NCBI GenBank assembly: GCA_965208965.1
Contig: OZ242384.1
Location: 1 to 64,000 of the forward strand
DNA length: 64,000 nucleotides
From: Bin5 sp965208965
GTDB taxonomy: Bacteria; Chloroflexota; Anaerolineae; Caldilineales; Caldilineaceae
Direction: 5' to 3'
Numbering within the stretch: the stretch's first letter is position 1; each line of letters opens with the position of its first letter. The notes under the pieces are model-generated. The model saw only the letters and a program-made list of their open reading frames with translations. It was not told the origin of the DNA and ran no database searches. Shown in pieces: positions 8,795 to 19,789 of the stretch. A program made the translations under genes and the position numbers.

Positions 8795-9681
8795 TCAGTC
8801 GAACTCGTCTGCGGCTTTTTCGGCGAAGGGCTGGTTCGCCTGCTTGTCAGCTTTTGGCTGCGCGCCGGAGCGGCGGCGCTTGCGTCCTTTGCGGCGGGGC
8901 CTGGGTCTTTCGGGTGAGATCTCGTCCTGGGAGATGACCGGGTAAGGGTCGAATAAGGCCAGATCCTCCTCACTATCGGAAAAGTAAATGCGTTCCCGGC
9001 GCAGTGTGCGTGCGTAATCGTCGAAGCCGAGGGCGTCGACCAGCTCGTCGGGGCGGCCGGTAGCGCCGGGACGCATTTGTACGCGCATGAAAATGCTGTG
9101 CTCGGCCTCGACATTGTCAAAGCCGGAGTATCGCAGCTCCAGAACCAGTGGCCGCAGGTTGTATCGATAGCGCTGGCCGTGGCGCTCCCGTTCGCGCCAG
9201 ACTTCCCTCTTCTCGAGAAACGCCTCAATCTTCGCTTCCAGCTCCCGTTCGGTCACCTCACCCTCGTCAGCGTAAATGAGAACTGTGTAATCGGCGCCGA
9301 TCGTCAAGGACTGGGGCGACACAGTTTTGAAGGGCACTTCGATTGCATTCAGCAGTCGCACACCGGGGGGCAGCTTTTCGCGAATCCGCGATGACAGTTC
9401 ATCCAAGGGTACAGGCGGGCTGAAGGCCGCGTCGAGCAGTTCGCGTACGCCGGTCATGCCGAGGCCGAGGGGCGCGGCGAACTGGATGTGGGGCTGCGGG
9501 TTGAAGCCGCGCTTGTAGAGGAGCGGCAGATCGGCGCGGCGCAGCGTCCGTTCCCAGAGGCGGGACTCGTCCTGGTGGCTGATGAACTTAATTGCCTCGC
9601 CTTTTTCGTATGTGAAACGGACGCGCTGGCGTGGAAGCTCTTCGGATAAGCTTGGCGGCTGAGGCTGGGGGTTCGCATCCA

Positions 9682-9682
<1 letters not shown>
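8795..9682 (-). CDS. TIGR03936/DUF2344 radical-SAM-linked protein
   Basis: The start is set at the ATG ending at 9682 because it overlaps the stop of the preceding radical-SAM gene by one base (TGATG). The longer open frame upstream is only that gene's shadow. About 295 residues. The family signature is clear: VRFTYEKGEAIKFISHQD near the start, then RRADLPLLYKRGFNPQPHI and the LGMTGVRELLDA segment. The C-terminal tail (PRPRRKGRKRRR) is strongly basic and may bind RNA. These proteins always travel with TIGR03960 radical-SAM enzymes; their joint reaction is not known to me. Confidence 0.85.
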
Positions 9683-11805
<2,123 letters not shown>

Positions 11806-11863
11806 ATCCTATTCCTTCTCATCTGCCGACCGGCGGAGCGCCTGCTGTGGGGCGGTCACGTTT

Positions 11864-11948
11864 GCGGCCGGGCGGGATTCGAACCCGCTCATTGCCAGGC
11901 GGCGCCGGGTAGCGCTGCGCCTTGGCGATCTAGGTCTCGGTCCGTCCA
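11864..11948 (-). other. tRNA-like relic (T-arm and acceptor)
   Basis: On the minus strand a perfect T-arm (GCGGG-TTCGAAT-CCCGC) is followed by CCGGCCG, which pairs 6 of 7 with TGGACGG about 77 bases upstream. The middle is too long for a class I tRNA, and I cannot fold a convincing anticodon arm; some bases resemble a class II (Ser-like) D-arm. It may be a decayed tRNA or an attachment-site remnant. It lies just upstream of the radical-SAM gene and of tRNA-Glu on the other strand. Confidence 0.25.
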
Positions 11949-12019
11949 GGTGGATGGCCTGAGACGGGGTCATTATAGAAGGAGCAGGCGAGAGGATCAA
12001 ATCCGTCACTGATGTTGTT

Positions 12020-12048
12020 TTGACTTTCGCTGGCTCCTTCCGTATACT
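12020..12048 (+). promoter_or_regulatory. Sigma-70 promoter of tRNA-Glu
   Basis: TTGACT (12020-12025), a 17-base spacer and TATACT (12043-12048), ending 29 bases before the mature tRNA 5' end. Both boxes are 5/6 matches to consensus. Confidence 0.75.
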
Positions 12049-12077
12049 GTCCGGTACTGGGTTATTGCAAGAGACCT

Positions 12078-12150
12078 GCCCCGTTCGTCTAGAGGCCCAG
12101 GACACCACCCTCTCAAGGTGGAGACAGGGGTTCGACTCCCCTACGGGGTA
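12078..12150 (+). tRNA. tRNA-Glu (CTC anticodon)
   Basis: A full cloverleaf of 73 bases: acceptor GCCCCGT/ACGGGGT (first pair G-T), D-arm GTCTAGAGGCCCAGGAC as in bacterial tRNA-Glu, anticodon stem CCACC/GGTGG with loop CTCTCAA (anticodon CTC), T-arm AGGGG-TTCGACT-CCCCT, discriminator A. CCA is not encoded. It has its own promoter and terminator. Confidence 0.95.
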
Positions 12151-12160
12151 CAGGAACGAG

Positions 12161-12196
12161 AAATCCCGCTGACATCAGCGGGATTTTCTTCTTTCT
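12161..12196 (+). terminator. Rho-independent terminator after tRNA-Glu
   Basis: A 12-bp perfect stem (AAATCCCGCTGA at 12161-12172, complement at 12175-12186) with a 2-base loop (effectively larger after fraying), followed by a T-rich tract TCTTCTTTC. It lies 10 bases after the tRNA. Confidence 0.85.
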
Positions 12197-12223
12197 GTGT
12201 ACGGTTGGAAGAGCGGCGCAGTC

Positions 12224-12673
12224 TCAGTCGACGGCGATGATGGCCTCGATTTCGACGGCCCAATTGGCGGGCACGGTCAGGCCGATGGCGCTGCGGGCGT
12301 GACGCCCGGCGTCGCCGAAGAGCTCAATGAACATGTCGCTGCAGCCGTGGATGACCGAGGGTGTGTCGTTGAAACCCGGGCCGACGTTGACCATGCCGAA
12401 GACCTTGACGACCTGCCGGACATTGTCCAGGCCGGCGATTGTGTGGACGGCCTGGAGGATGCCAAGCGCGCAGAGCTGGGCGGCGCGGTAGCCTTGTTCC
12501 GTGGTCAGGTCCTGCCCAACCTTGCCCATGATCTCCTCGTCGCCGAAGCGGGAGACCTGGCCGGAGACGTAAACGTGGTCCCCGGAGCGGACCGCGGCCA
12601 TCAGGCGGCCGCCATCAAGGTCGATCTTCTCAAGTTCGTAACCCATTTCTTTCAGTTTTGCCAGATAAGACAC
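12224..12673 (-). CDS. RidA family (YjgF/UK114) protein
   Basis: A 149-residue protein starting at GTG (12673), chosen because AGGAG lies 6 bases upstream. Longer frames are not supported. Features: VYVSGQVSRFGDE, AAQLCALGILQAVHTIAGLDNVRQVVKVFGMV and a C-terminal AIGLTVPANWAVEIEAIIAV strand. It is the long RidA-like subtype (about 150 residues) rather than the 128-residue classical RidA, and the expected RidA arginine appears replaced by the NWAVEIEA context, so imine/enamine deaminase activity is uncertain. It lies downstream of an enolase-superfamily gene in the same direction. Confidence 0.85.
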   Translation of the reverse strand: MSYLAKLKEMGYELEKIDLDGGRLMAAVRSGDHVYVSGQVSRFGDEEIMGKVGQDLTTEQGYRAAQLCALGILQAVHTIAGLDNVRQVVKVFGMVNVGPGFNDTPSVIHGCSDMFIELFGDAGRHARSAIGLTVPANWAVEIEAIIAVD

Positions 12674-12759
12674 GTTTTGCTCCTGTGGATTGTTGTCCGC
12701 GCGCCGGATAGCGGCGCGGTTGGGTAGCCGATAGATGGGAAATGCGTTGTTCGAGTGCG

Positions 12760-14034
12760 TTAAGTTGCCAGCGACAGCACTGGCGCTTCTTTGGCGCGCT
12801 GGTAGAGGTCGGCGAAGTCGGATGTTCCGTCGTCGTCGAGGTATGCGGTTGCGACGCCGCGCTCGTAGATGGGCTGGTTGGCGGTGCGCCAGAAGTCCCA
12901 CATGCTGGAGCCCTGGCTGAAGCTTGTGTCGGCGAAGTAGACGCGCACACCGTTGGCGCGGCTGTAGCGAATGAGGCGACGGGGCAGGCTGAAATCGGCG
13001 ACGTCGACGCGATAAGTCTCAAGTGCGGTCTCGTCGATGGTGATGCCGAGGCCTGGGGCTTCTGGCGTTTGGGCATAGCCGCCGACGACGGGGATGCGCT
13101 GGTCGAGCAGGTTGTGCTGGTAGAGCTCGTGGCAGTTGATGGCGGGCCACTGGGCGTGGCTGAGCACGGCGCCTAGATGGAGGGCCATGGTGGTGGTGAG
13201 GCCGGTGCCGACCATCTGGATGAAGAAGGGCATGTTGGCGGTGGCGGCGGAGATGCCGGAACGCAGTACGTTGGTGACGCCGCCGGCGATGACGAAGCCG
13301 TCGCAGTAGCCCTGCTGGATGGCGACGGCGCCCGGTACGCCGCCGTAGTGGTGGGCGATGGGCGTGCGCACCTTTTCGCGCAGGAGACGGTTGCCGGCGA
13401 CGTCGTTAGCCTGCATCGGACCTTCCCAGATTGCGATTTGGGGGAAGTCGGTCTCGAGTTCACGGAGGACGGGCACGGCGGTGGATACGTCGAGCAGGAA
13501 GTCGTTCCAGTCGCAGTCGATGTGGAACCAGTCGGGTGTGGCGTCGCTGATGCGCTTGACGGTCGCGTAAACATCGTGCCAGGGACGGGTCTTGATCTTG
13601 ATGGAGGTGAAGCCGAGTTCGACTGCGACGCGGGCTTCCGCTTCGTAGGCTGCAGGGCCCATGTCATGGTCCCAGAAGGAGACGGGGCACCAGTCGCGCA
13701 CTTTGGGTCCCAGGAGGCGGTGGACGGGGACGCCTGCGAGTTTGCCGGCGGCGTCGAATAGCGCCATTTGCAGTCCCGCGCCGAGGGAGTCATCCCACAT
13801 CAGGTCGAAGGGCGACTGGCCGATGACGCGGTCTGTGTCTTCGACGCGTCCCCAGGTGTAGTTCTGGATCGTTTCGCCGTAGGCGACGGTGCCGTCGTCG
13901 AGTGTGAGACGGATGACTTCGGACTCGGACCAGCGGTGGATGTTGGCGCGCTCCATTTCGCGGCGCACGCGGTCGACCATGGGGATGACGAGGAGGATGC
14001 GTTCAACGTCGGTGATTTTGGCGGTGGCGGCCAT
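12760..14034 (-). CDS. Mandelate racemase/muconate lactonizing enzyme family protein
   Basis: A 424-residue member of the enolase superfamily: N-terminal capping domain (1-about 125), then a barrel with the catalytic KxK (SIKIKTRP, K146/K148) and metal ligands in DCDWN (D173/D175) and IWEGP (E204). The usual third acidic ligand region reads AHHYGG (H228-H229), which is atypical. Such enzymes dehydrate or racemise sugar acids or related carboxylates; the substrate cannot be told from sequence. First gene of a leftward unit with the RidA gene, which may clear reactive enamine products. Confidence 0.82.
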   Translation of the reverse strand: MAATAKITDVERILLVIPMVDRVRREMERANIHRWSESEVIRLTLDDGTVAYGETIQNYTWGRVEDTDRVIGQSPFDLMWDDSLGAGLQMALFDAAGKLAGVPVHRLLGPKVRDWCPVSFWDHDMGPAAYEAEARVAVELGFTSIKIKTRPWHDVYATVKRISDATPDWFHIDCDWNDFLLDVSTAVPVLRELETDFPQIAIWEGPMQANDVAGNRLLREKVRTPIAHHYGGVPGAVAIQQGYCDGFVIAGGVTNVLRSGISAATANMPFFIQMVGTGLTTTMALHLGAVLSHAQWPAINCHELYQHNLLDQRIPVVGGYAQTPEAPGLGITIDETALETYRVDVADFSLPRRLIRYSRANGVRVYFADTSFSQGSSMWDFWRTANQPIYERGVATAYLDDDGTSDFADLYQRAKEAPVLSLAT

Positions 14035-14285
14035 TGGGTGCTCCTGTGGGGTGGATTCAGGCTGGGCGCGAGGGCTCGGTCAGATTGAGGGGATTTTAAC
14101 ATGATACGCGTTGATCCCCTTATGTAGATCTGTTCACTCAAGGAGGATTAGCGGAATACTTGGATGAGATAGAGTTGGGATATATCTCTGCGGGGAGATT
14201 CCCACCCCAGTTCTTGCTATGCGAAATAACCGGTGACGCAGATTGGGTTAATCGCGTTTCAATTCCCCGCTGGTTTTCCTAATGC

Positions 14286-15215
14286 TCAGCTCCGTTCTGA
14301 CGATTCAGGGTTGGTACGTAGAATCGCCTCATACTTCAGGCGCTGCTCTTCAAGCCAACTGGCCATTTGATCCCAATTGTTCCTATCTTGCGTGTCGACT
14401 TCAAGCACTGTTCTGCAGTCGGGATTCTTGCCCGGAAGGAAGTTTACGCCCTGCAATGCTTCCTTCAGGGACTTGCGATAGGGCTCAATTCTCCCTACTA
14501 CTCGAGCATTATCTTCATTCTGAGATCTTCCTCCCAAATAGTTGCCAACCCCCTTACTTGAAATATATTGGACTACTCTCAGTTCAGGGCCCTTTACCTT
14601 CTCGTGCCATATGTTGGGAAGTGCGTAGTTTTCTCGAAGTTTAGGCCTGTGCTTCCACCTAGAAAGGCAGTGAGCCCAAAACTCGCGCTGGAATTCGCCT
14701 CTCCTGCTGAATTCCCCCGACCGGCCGGCTACCTGGACTTGGCGGTTCCATTCGTTGGGTCGTTCGAGAATGTCAAAGACGGGGGCGAGTTGCGAGTCTC
14801 CGATCTGGACGACACCAACCTGTACCGCGAAGAAGGCAAACGGGTCCACAGTGTGCTCGTTGAGCCAACGGATTGCGGACAGATGCTCGTCTCGAAAGCC
14901 CTTTGCGATCCACACGACGATTTTGGCTTCCAGGCCAGCCAAGTAGGCGAGGACTTGGCCCAAGTGCTGAAGGTCGGCCCATTCCAGCTGATTCTCAATG
15001 AGGACACGGTCATCAGTTTGCGGAACACGGGCAACGATGTCAGCCCTATACGAGCCAACACCCACCTCCTCACCTTCCAACTCCAGTTCGATTCCCAGCT
15101 CGACAGATAACCGCTCAAGATTTTCCGCCAACCAGGGGGTAAAATCCTGTGCCTCATTCGAAAATGCCTGCCGCAACTCAACCCGCTCAAGAGTGCCAAG
15201 TTTCGACGTAGTCAT
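14286..15215 (-). CDS. DUF4268-type protein with PD-(D/E)XK-like core
   Basis: A 309-residue protein. Residues about 45-115 (YRADIVARV, VLIENQLEWADLQHLGQVLAYLAGL, KIVVWIAKGF) look like a restriction-endonuclease-like fold in which ENQ stands where the nuclease ExK is usual. The C-terminal half (FWAHCLSRW onward to YEAILRTNPESSERS) fits DUF4268. Relatives are found beside restriction or defence genes, but no partner methylase is here. The gene is visibly less GC-rich than its neighbours, consistent with transfer. Nuclease activity is inferred, not shown. Confidence 0.7.
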   Translation of the reverse strand: MTTSKLGTLERVELRQAFSNEAQDFTPWLAENLERLSVELGIELELEGEEVGVGSYRADIVARVPQTDDRVLIENQLEWADLQHLGQVLAYLAGLEAKIVVWIAKGFRDEHLSAIRWLNEHTVDPFAFFAVQVGVVQIGDSQLAPVFDILERPNEWNRQVQVAGRSGEFSRRGEFQREFWAHCLSRWKHRPKLRENYALPNIWHEKVKGPELRVVQYISSKGVGNYLGGRSQNEDNARVVGRIEPYRKSLKEALQGVNFLPGKNPDCRTVLEVDTQDRNNWDQMASWLEEQRLKYEAILRTNPESSERS

Positions 15216-15258
15216 TATCTCTTGTCCCTATTTCTTTCCCACAACTTTGGCAGCAGTC

Positions 15259-16371
15259 TCAACGCTTTATCTCCTCGACGAGGCGGGCCAGGACGATTTC
15301 TTCTTCGCCTTCTTCCAACGTTTGTGGATTCAGCATGATGGTTTCGTCCGGTCCGGAGGCTGCGTTTACAGACGGCGTCCCTTCGCGCATTCCCTGGAGG
15401 ATCTCGCTATGTGTTCGGCCCACGACGGCGGCGTCAATCTGGACGCGCGTGCGCGGCATCGGTTGGTTTGCCTCGCTGGGGAAGGATCGGGTTGCGCTCA
15501 CGCCGTCCAGCCGGTTCAGCTCGCTGCACCATCCCGCTACTATCTCTTCCATCTGGGAGCTGCGCGCTTCGTGATCCATTGACAGGTAACGCTCGACGGC
15601 GGCGAGCAGGCCCACCATTTCCTCCTTGCCTACTTTCATCGGGCGGCCGATGTTGTGGTGGGGAGGACCGTTGAGGGCGCAGGCGTCGATGAGCCACTGT
15701 TTGCCCAGGACGAGGCCGGAGGACTGGGGGCCGCGCAGGTCTTTGCCGCCGCTGAAGATGGCGGCGTCGGCGCCCATCTGGGTGAACTTCCACAGGTTTT
15801 CGACGGGGGGAAGCTGGGCGGCGGCGTCCACGAGGACGGGCACGCCGTGTGCGTGGGCCGTGTCGATCACCTTTTCCAGAGGAATGTCGCCAGGCGACCC
15901 CAAAGCGCCCTCAAACCAGATCACCGCAGCGGTCTTTTCGTTGATCGCTCTCTCCAGATGCCAGACTTCGGCTTGGCCGGGCCAGCCGATCTCAATCAAC
16001 TGGACGCCGACCTGGCGGACGGCGTGATCGTAGCCGTTGCGCTGAGACTTGTGGACGATGACCTCATTCTTGAGACCGGTCAGGTCCGGCAGTTGTTCAA
16101 TCGCCCATTCTTCGTTGCCGGTGACACAGGCGGCTATGGCGACGACGATGCCCCCGGCCGCTCCTGAACTGACGTAGCAGGCCTCGTTCTGGGTGAGAAG
16201 GGCGATACGGTTGCCGACGCGACGCTGGAGTTCCGGCAGGTCAATAAAGGACTTGGCCGCCTCCATCATCGCTTCCAGCACTTCGGGCGGCATGATCGAG
16301 CCGCCGAGCCTGGTGAGGGTGGCGTTGGCGTTGATCATCGGGGTAATGTCCAGTTCTTCGTAGGAGGGCAT
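15259..16371 (-). CDS. SelA-fold PLP-dependent enzyme (DgaE/ammonia-lyase-like)
   Basis: A 370-residue fold-type I PLP enzyme: INANATLTRLGGS at the N-terminus, cofactor-binding SSGAAGGIV, DAAAQLPP and the Schiff-base lysine in SGGKDLRGPQSSG. It matches the SelA/DgaE-related group that includes D-glucosaminate-6-phosphate ammonia-lyase and similar enzymes. It is about 90 residues shorter than bacterial SelA and lacks its N-terminal domain, so I do not call it selenocysteine synthase. It lies 106 bases after the thioredoxin-like gene, separated by a large hairpin. Confidence 0.78.
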   Translation of the reverse strand: MPSYEELDITPMINANATLTRLGGSIMPPEVLEAMMEAAKSFIDLPELQRRVGNRIALLTQNEACYVSSGAAGGIVVAIAACVTGNEEWAIEQLPDLTGLKNEVIVHKSQRNGYDHAVRQVGVQLIEIGWPGQAEVWHLERAINEKTAAVIWFEGALGSPGDIPLEKVIDTAHAHGVPVLVDAAAQLPPVENLWKFTQMGADAAIFSGGKDLRGPQSSGLVLGKQWLIDACALNGPPHHNIGRPMKVGKEEMVGLLAAVERYLSMDHEARSSQMEEIVAGWCSELNRLDGVSATRSFPSEANQPMPRTRVQIDAAVVGRTHSEILQGMREGTPSVNAASGPDETIMLNPQTLEEGEEEIVLARLVEEIKR

Positions 16372-16420
16372 GAGGGTACCACCTCTTCTTTTGTGATAGG
16401 CGGAATCGAATGGGGTCAGA

Positions 16421-16455
16421 CGCGGCGCGTATCGAACGGATTGATACGCGCCGCG
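16421..16455 (-). other. Large intercistronic hairpin
   Basis: A 13-bp perfect stem (CGCGGCGCGTATC, 16421-16433, with its complement at 16443-16455) closes a 9-base loop between the thioredoxin-like gene and the PLP-enzyme gene. Neither strand has a T-run afterwards, so factor-independent termination is doubtful. It may be a 3'-end stabiliser for the thioredoxin-like mRNA. Confidence 0.5.
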
Positions 16456-16477
16456 GGCAGGGCGCTACTTGACGACA

Positions 16478-17074
16478 TTACGCCGGCTGCGGCAGGACAA
16501 GATCGCAGGCGTCGGCGGGCATCCAGTGGGCATCTTCGCCGGCCCACTTGACGTTGCAGCCGATCGGGTTGGTCAATGTGGTGCTGATGGGCTGGCCGGA
16601 GGTATGCTCCTCCAGGGCGCGATCGAGGTCGAAGACGGTGGCCTGGGTGGCGTCACGGGGGCTGTCGACGCCGCGGCCGGTGTAGACAAGCTCGCGATCC
16701 TGGTTGAAGACGTAGAAATGGGGTGTGCGCAGGGCGCCGTAGTCTTTGGCGACTTCCTGTGTTTCGTCGCGCAGGTAGACCCAAGGGAACTTGTGCTCGG
16801 CCATGCGTTCGACCATGTTGCGGAAGTCGTCTTCGGCGTTGACGTGGACGCTGTTGGAGTTGATGCCGACGAACCTGACGCCCTTGGAGGCGAATCTGTC
16901 GGCAGTTGCGCGCGTTGCTTCGTCGGAGCCGATGACGTAGGGGCAGTGGTTGCAGGTGAAGAAGACGACGAGCGTCTCCGCGTCGTCAAAGCAACCGAGC
17001 GTGTAGACCTCGCCGTCGGTGGCGATCAGTTTAAAGTCGATTGCCTTTTCGCCGAGTTCGAGAGTGAATGCCAT
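16478..17074 (-). CDS. Thioredoxin-fold (AhpC/TSA-type) protein
   Basis: A 198-residue cytoplasmic protein with an AhpC/TSA-like thioredoxin fold: LGEKAIDFKLIATDGEVYTL, the active-site region FFTCNHCPYV (CxxC at about residues 41-44), GINSNSVHVNAEDDF and the cis-Pro loop LRTPHFYVF. This subfamily is a common short thiol oxidoreductase with unknown partner. AGGAGG sits 6 bases before the ATG. A C-terminal extension (IGCNVKWAGEDAHW) contains one more Cys, normal for the group. Confidence 0.85.
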   Translation of the reverse strand: MAFTLELGEKAIDFKLIATDGEVYTLGCFDDAETLVVFFTCNHCPYVIGSDEATRATADRFASKGVRFVGINSNSVHVNAEDDFRNMVERMAEHKFPWVYLRDETQEVAKDYGALRTPHFYVFNQDRELVYTGRGVDSPRDATQATVFDLDRALEEHTSGQPISTTLTNPIGCNVKWAGEDAHWMPADACDLVLPQPA

Positions 17075-17340
17075 GTTATCCTCCTGTGAGGGTTCTGTGT
17101 CCAGGGCTTACTGTTCCTCTGGGCCCTGGTGGATTACAACGAATGGTACTGCTAAGATCCGACTGGCGGAAAACGAATTGCGTTCATGATGGAGGCGGCA
17201 GCAATGGGGCGCATTGAGCCCGGTTGCAGATCCGGCTTAGCAGGCAGATAATGACCGCCACCAAGGAGTTTCGTTTCCTGGCTTGATTATACTGATGATC
17301 TCTAACCGGGCAAAGTTGCACAGGAAAAAGGAGACCTATC

Positions 17341-18801
17341 ATGCGGATTGGAATCGCTTCACTGAATCACGAGTCCAACACATTTGCGTCGTTCCCGACG
17401 ACATTGTCGGACTTTCGTTTTGTGCGGGGGCAGGAGATCATCGAGCAGTACCGACCGACATTCCACGAGTTGGGCGGATTCATCGCCGGCGCGGACGAGT
17501 ACGGCTACGAGATGGTCCCGCTGATGGGGGCGGTCGCCACACCGGCTGGGGCAGTGGAGGCGGAGGCCTATGAAGCCCTCACGGATGAGCTGCTGGGACT
17601 GATTCGCGACGCCATGCCGCTGGACGGACTGCTATTGGGTCTGCACGGGGCGTTTGTGGCGGAGGGCTTCCCGCAGGGGGACGGCGAGACGACGCGGCGC
17701 GTGCGGGAGCTTGTGGGGCCGGACTTCCCCGTGGTTGTGACGCACGACTACCATGGAAATGTGCCGCCGCAACTGGTGGAGGACGCGACGGCGCTGATCA
17801 TCTACAAAACGTGCCCGCATATCGACCAGCGGGAGAGGGGATTGCAGGCGGCGGAGCTGATCACGCGCACGGTGCGGGGGGAGGTGCGGCCGGTGTCGAG
17901 CATCGCCAAACCGGAGCTGGTCTACAACATCGCGTTTCACAATACGAACAAGCGGCCGATGAAGCCGGTGATGGACGCGGCGATCGAGCTGGAGGGGCAG
18001 CCGGGAATCCTGGCGACGAGTGTGGCGGCCGGTTACCAGTATGCGGATGTGCCGTGGATGGGGCCGTGTATCGTTGTGGTGGCGGACGGAGACCAGGAGC
18101 TGGCCGACCGGGAAGCGCAGAGACTGGCCGACCTTATGTGGTCGCTGCGGGACGAGTTGCTGCCTACGATTCCGAAGCCGGCCGAGGCGGTGAAGATGTC
18201 GATCGCCAGCGAGGAGAAGCCGGTGTCGATGATGGAGATGGGCGACAACATTGGCGGCGGCAGCGCCGGGGACTCCACTTTCGTATTGGAGGAGTTGCTG
18301 GGGCAAGGGGCGAACGGCTGGGTTGTGGCCTTGTACGACCCGGAGGCGGTTGCAGCGTGCGCGGCGGCGGGGATTGGCGCGCAGTTGACGCTGCCCGTTG
18401 GAGGCAAGGTGGACGACGAGCACGGACCGACGCTGACTGTGGAAGGGACGGTGCGAACGCTGCATGACGGCAAGTTCATCGAGACGGAGGTCCGCCACGG
18501 CGGCGGGCGGAACTGGGACCAAGGACTGACGGCGGTGTTGGAAACGAGGGGAGGTTTGCTGGTGCTGGATAGCCTGCGCACGCCGCCGATGAGCTTTAAC
18601 CAACTGAGGTCGGTTGGAATCATGCCGGAGCAGCATGAGATCTTTGTGGCCAAGGGATCGGTTGCGCCGCGGGCGGCGTATGAGCCGGTTTCGGCCCGCA
18701 TTATTGAAGTGGACTCGGGCGGAGCGACGTCGATCAGCCGCCCGCCGGAGGAGTTTCAACTGGCGCGGAAGGGGCTGTATGAGTGGACACAAGGCGGGTA
18801 G
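17341..18801 (+). CDS. M81 family metallopeptidase (MlrC/microcystinase-C-like)
   Basis: A 486-residue protein. The N-terminal DUF1485 domain begins RIGIASLNHESNTF and contains GLLLGLHGAFVAEG, VVTHDYHGN and YKTCPHIDQRERG, with the His/Asp metal ligands. The C-terminal MlrC domain contains DNIGGGSAGDSTFVLEELL. The founding member degrades microcystin fragments; relatives are broad and often sit in glycoside or peptide operons. AAGGAG is 7 bases before the ATG, and a TATACT -10 lies at 17288-17293. Its 3' end overlaps the opposite-strand desaturase relic by 68 bases. Confidence 0.88.
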   Translation: MRIGIASLNHESNTFASFPTTLSDFRFVRGQEIIEQYRPTFHELGGFIAGADEYGYEMVPLMGAVATPAGAVEAEAYEALTDELLGLIRDAMPLDGLLLGLHGAFVAEGFPQGDGETTRRVRELVGPDFPVVVTHDYHGNVPPQLVEDATALIIYKTCPHIDQRERGLQAAELITRTVRGEVRPVSSIAKPELVYNIAFHNTNKRPMKPVMDAAIELEGQPGILATSVAAGYQYADVPWMGPCIVVVADGDQELADREAQRLADLMWSLRDELLPTIPKPAEAVKMSIASEEKPVSMMEMGDNIGGGSAGDSTFVLEELLGQGANGWVVALYDPEAVAACAAAGIGAQLTLPVGGKVDDEHGPTLTVEGTVRTLHDGKFIETEVRHGGGRNWDQGLTAVLETRGGLLVLDSLRTPPMSFNQLRSVGIMPEQHEIFVAKGSVAPRAAYEPVSARIIEVDSGGATSISRPPEEFQLARKGLYEWTQGG

Positions 18802-19789
18802 AAGGTGAAGGCGCACGCGCTGCAGTGGGATCGCCGATGAGACTGTCGACTATCTTTGCTGAGGAGATGACACCGGGAACGCCTGCTCCGGGATGCGTGC
18901 CGGCGCCAACGAAGTAGAGGTTGTCGACGTCTTCAGAGCGATTGTGAGGGCGGAACCAGGCGCTTTGCGTCAGGGTCGGCTGGATGGAGAAGGCGGAGCC
19001 GAGATAACTGTTGAGCGTGCCGGCGAAGTGGCGGGGATCGATGCGGTGTTCGGCGACGATGTTGGCCTGCAGATCGGGCAGATAGTTCTGTTCGAGAAAA
19101 TCCATAATCGCATCGCGATAGGGTTGAGCCTGCCGTTCCCAGTCGATGTCGGCGCCGAGATGGGGTACGGGGGAGAGTACGTAGAAGGCTTCGCCGCCGG
19201 CCGGCGCGAGGGAGGGATCGGTCAAAGTGGGCATGTGCAGGTAGAGCGAGAACTCCTTGGGCAGGTCTTTGTTGCGGAAGATGCCGCGCAGCAGACTGGT
19301 GTAGTCCGGGTGCATCATGATGTTATGGTGGGCCAGGCCGGCATCGCGATACTGACGCTTGGTCCCGAAGTAGATGACGAAGAGGGACATGGAGTAGCTC
19401 TTGCTCTTGATGCGCCGGTCGCTGTTGCGGGGCCGCTGGTGGGCGGGGATAAGGTTGAGGTAAGTCCAGGCTGCGTCGGCATTGGAGACGACGGCGTCGG
19501 CCTTGTGCACCGTGCCGTCCCTGAGGCGGAGGCCGTGGGCGCGGCCCTGCTCGATGAGGATGCGATCGACTTCGGCGTTGAGGTGAGTTCCGACGCCAAG
19601 CTCCTGCAGGAGGCGGTCGAAGGCGTTGATGATGGCGCCGGTGCCGCCGACGGCGCAGTGGATGCCCCATTCCCGCTCCAGGTAATGGATGAGAACATAG
19701 ATACTGGCGGCGGGGCGTGTTGTTGAGGGGCGTTGCGGGACCCATCTCCTCTGCCAAGGGAGGCCGTTTGCAGCGAACCGCTCAGAAGT
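18734..19789 (-). pseudogene. 5'-truncated phytoene-desaturase-like (CrtI family) gene
   Basis: An open frame of about 351 codons that runs back to an in-frame TAG at 19790-19792 without a plausible start. The recognisable part starts near 19707 (SIYVLIHYLEREWGIH, GGTGAIINAFDRLLQELG) and continues through VVSNADAAWTYLNLI to the C-terminal FAD motif LYFVGAGTHPGAGVPGVISSAK. The N-terminal FAD-binding GxGxxG region and roughly 150-230 residues are missing, compared with about 490-510 in intact CrtI. The first start-like codon (GTG at 19510) lies well inside the fold. The tail after GVISSAK reads into the convergent M81 gene. A remnant is the best explanation. Confidence 0.7.

Noticed and set aside
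11864..11948. tRNA-Sec
   Set aside because: No TCA anticodon in a plausible loop and no 8-bp acceptor with the long D-stem of tRNA-Sec.
15259..16371. PLP enzyme as bacterial SelA, which would support selenocysteine use nearby
   Set aside because: It is 370 residues, lacks the SelA N-terminal domain and resembles DgaE-type ammonia-lyases more. It cannot be used as evidence for the selenoprotein.
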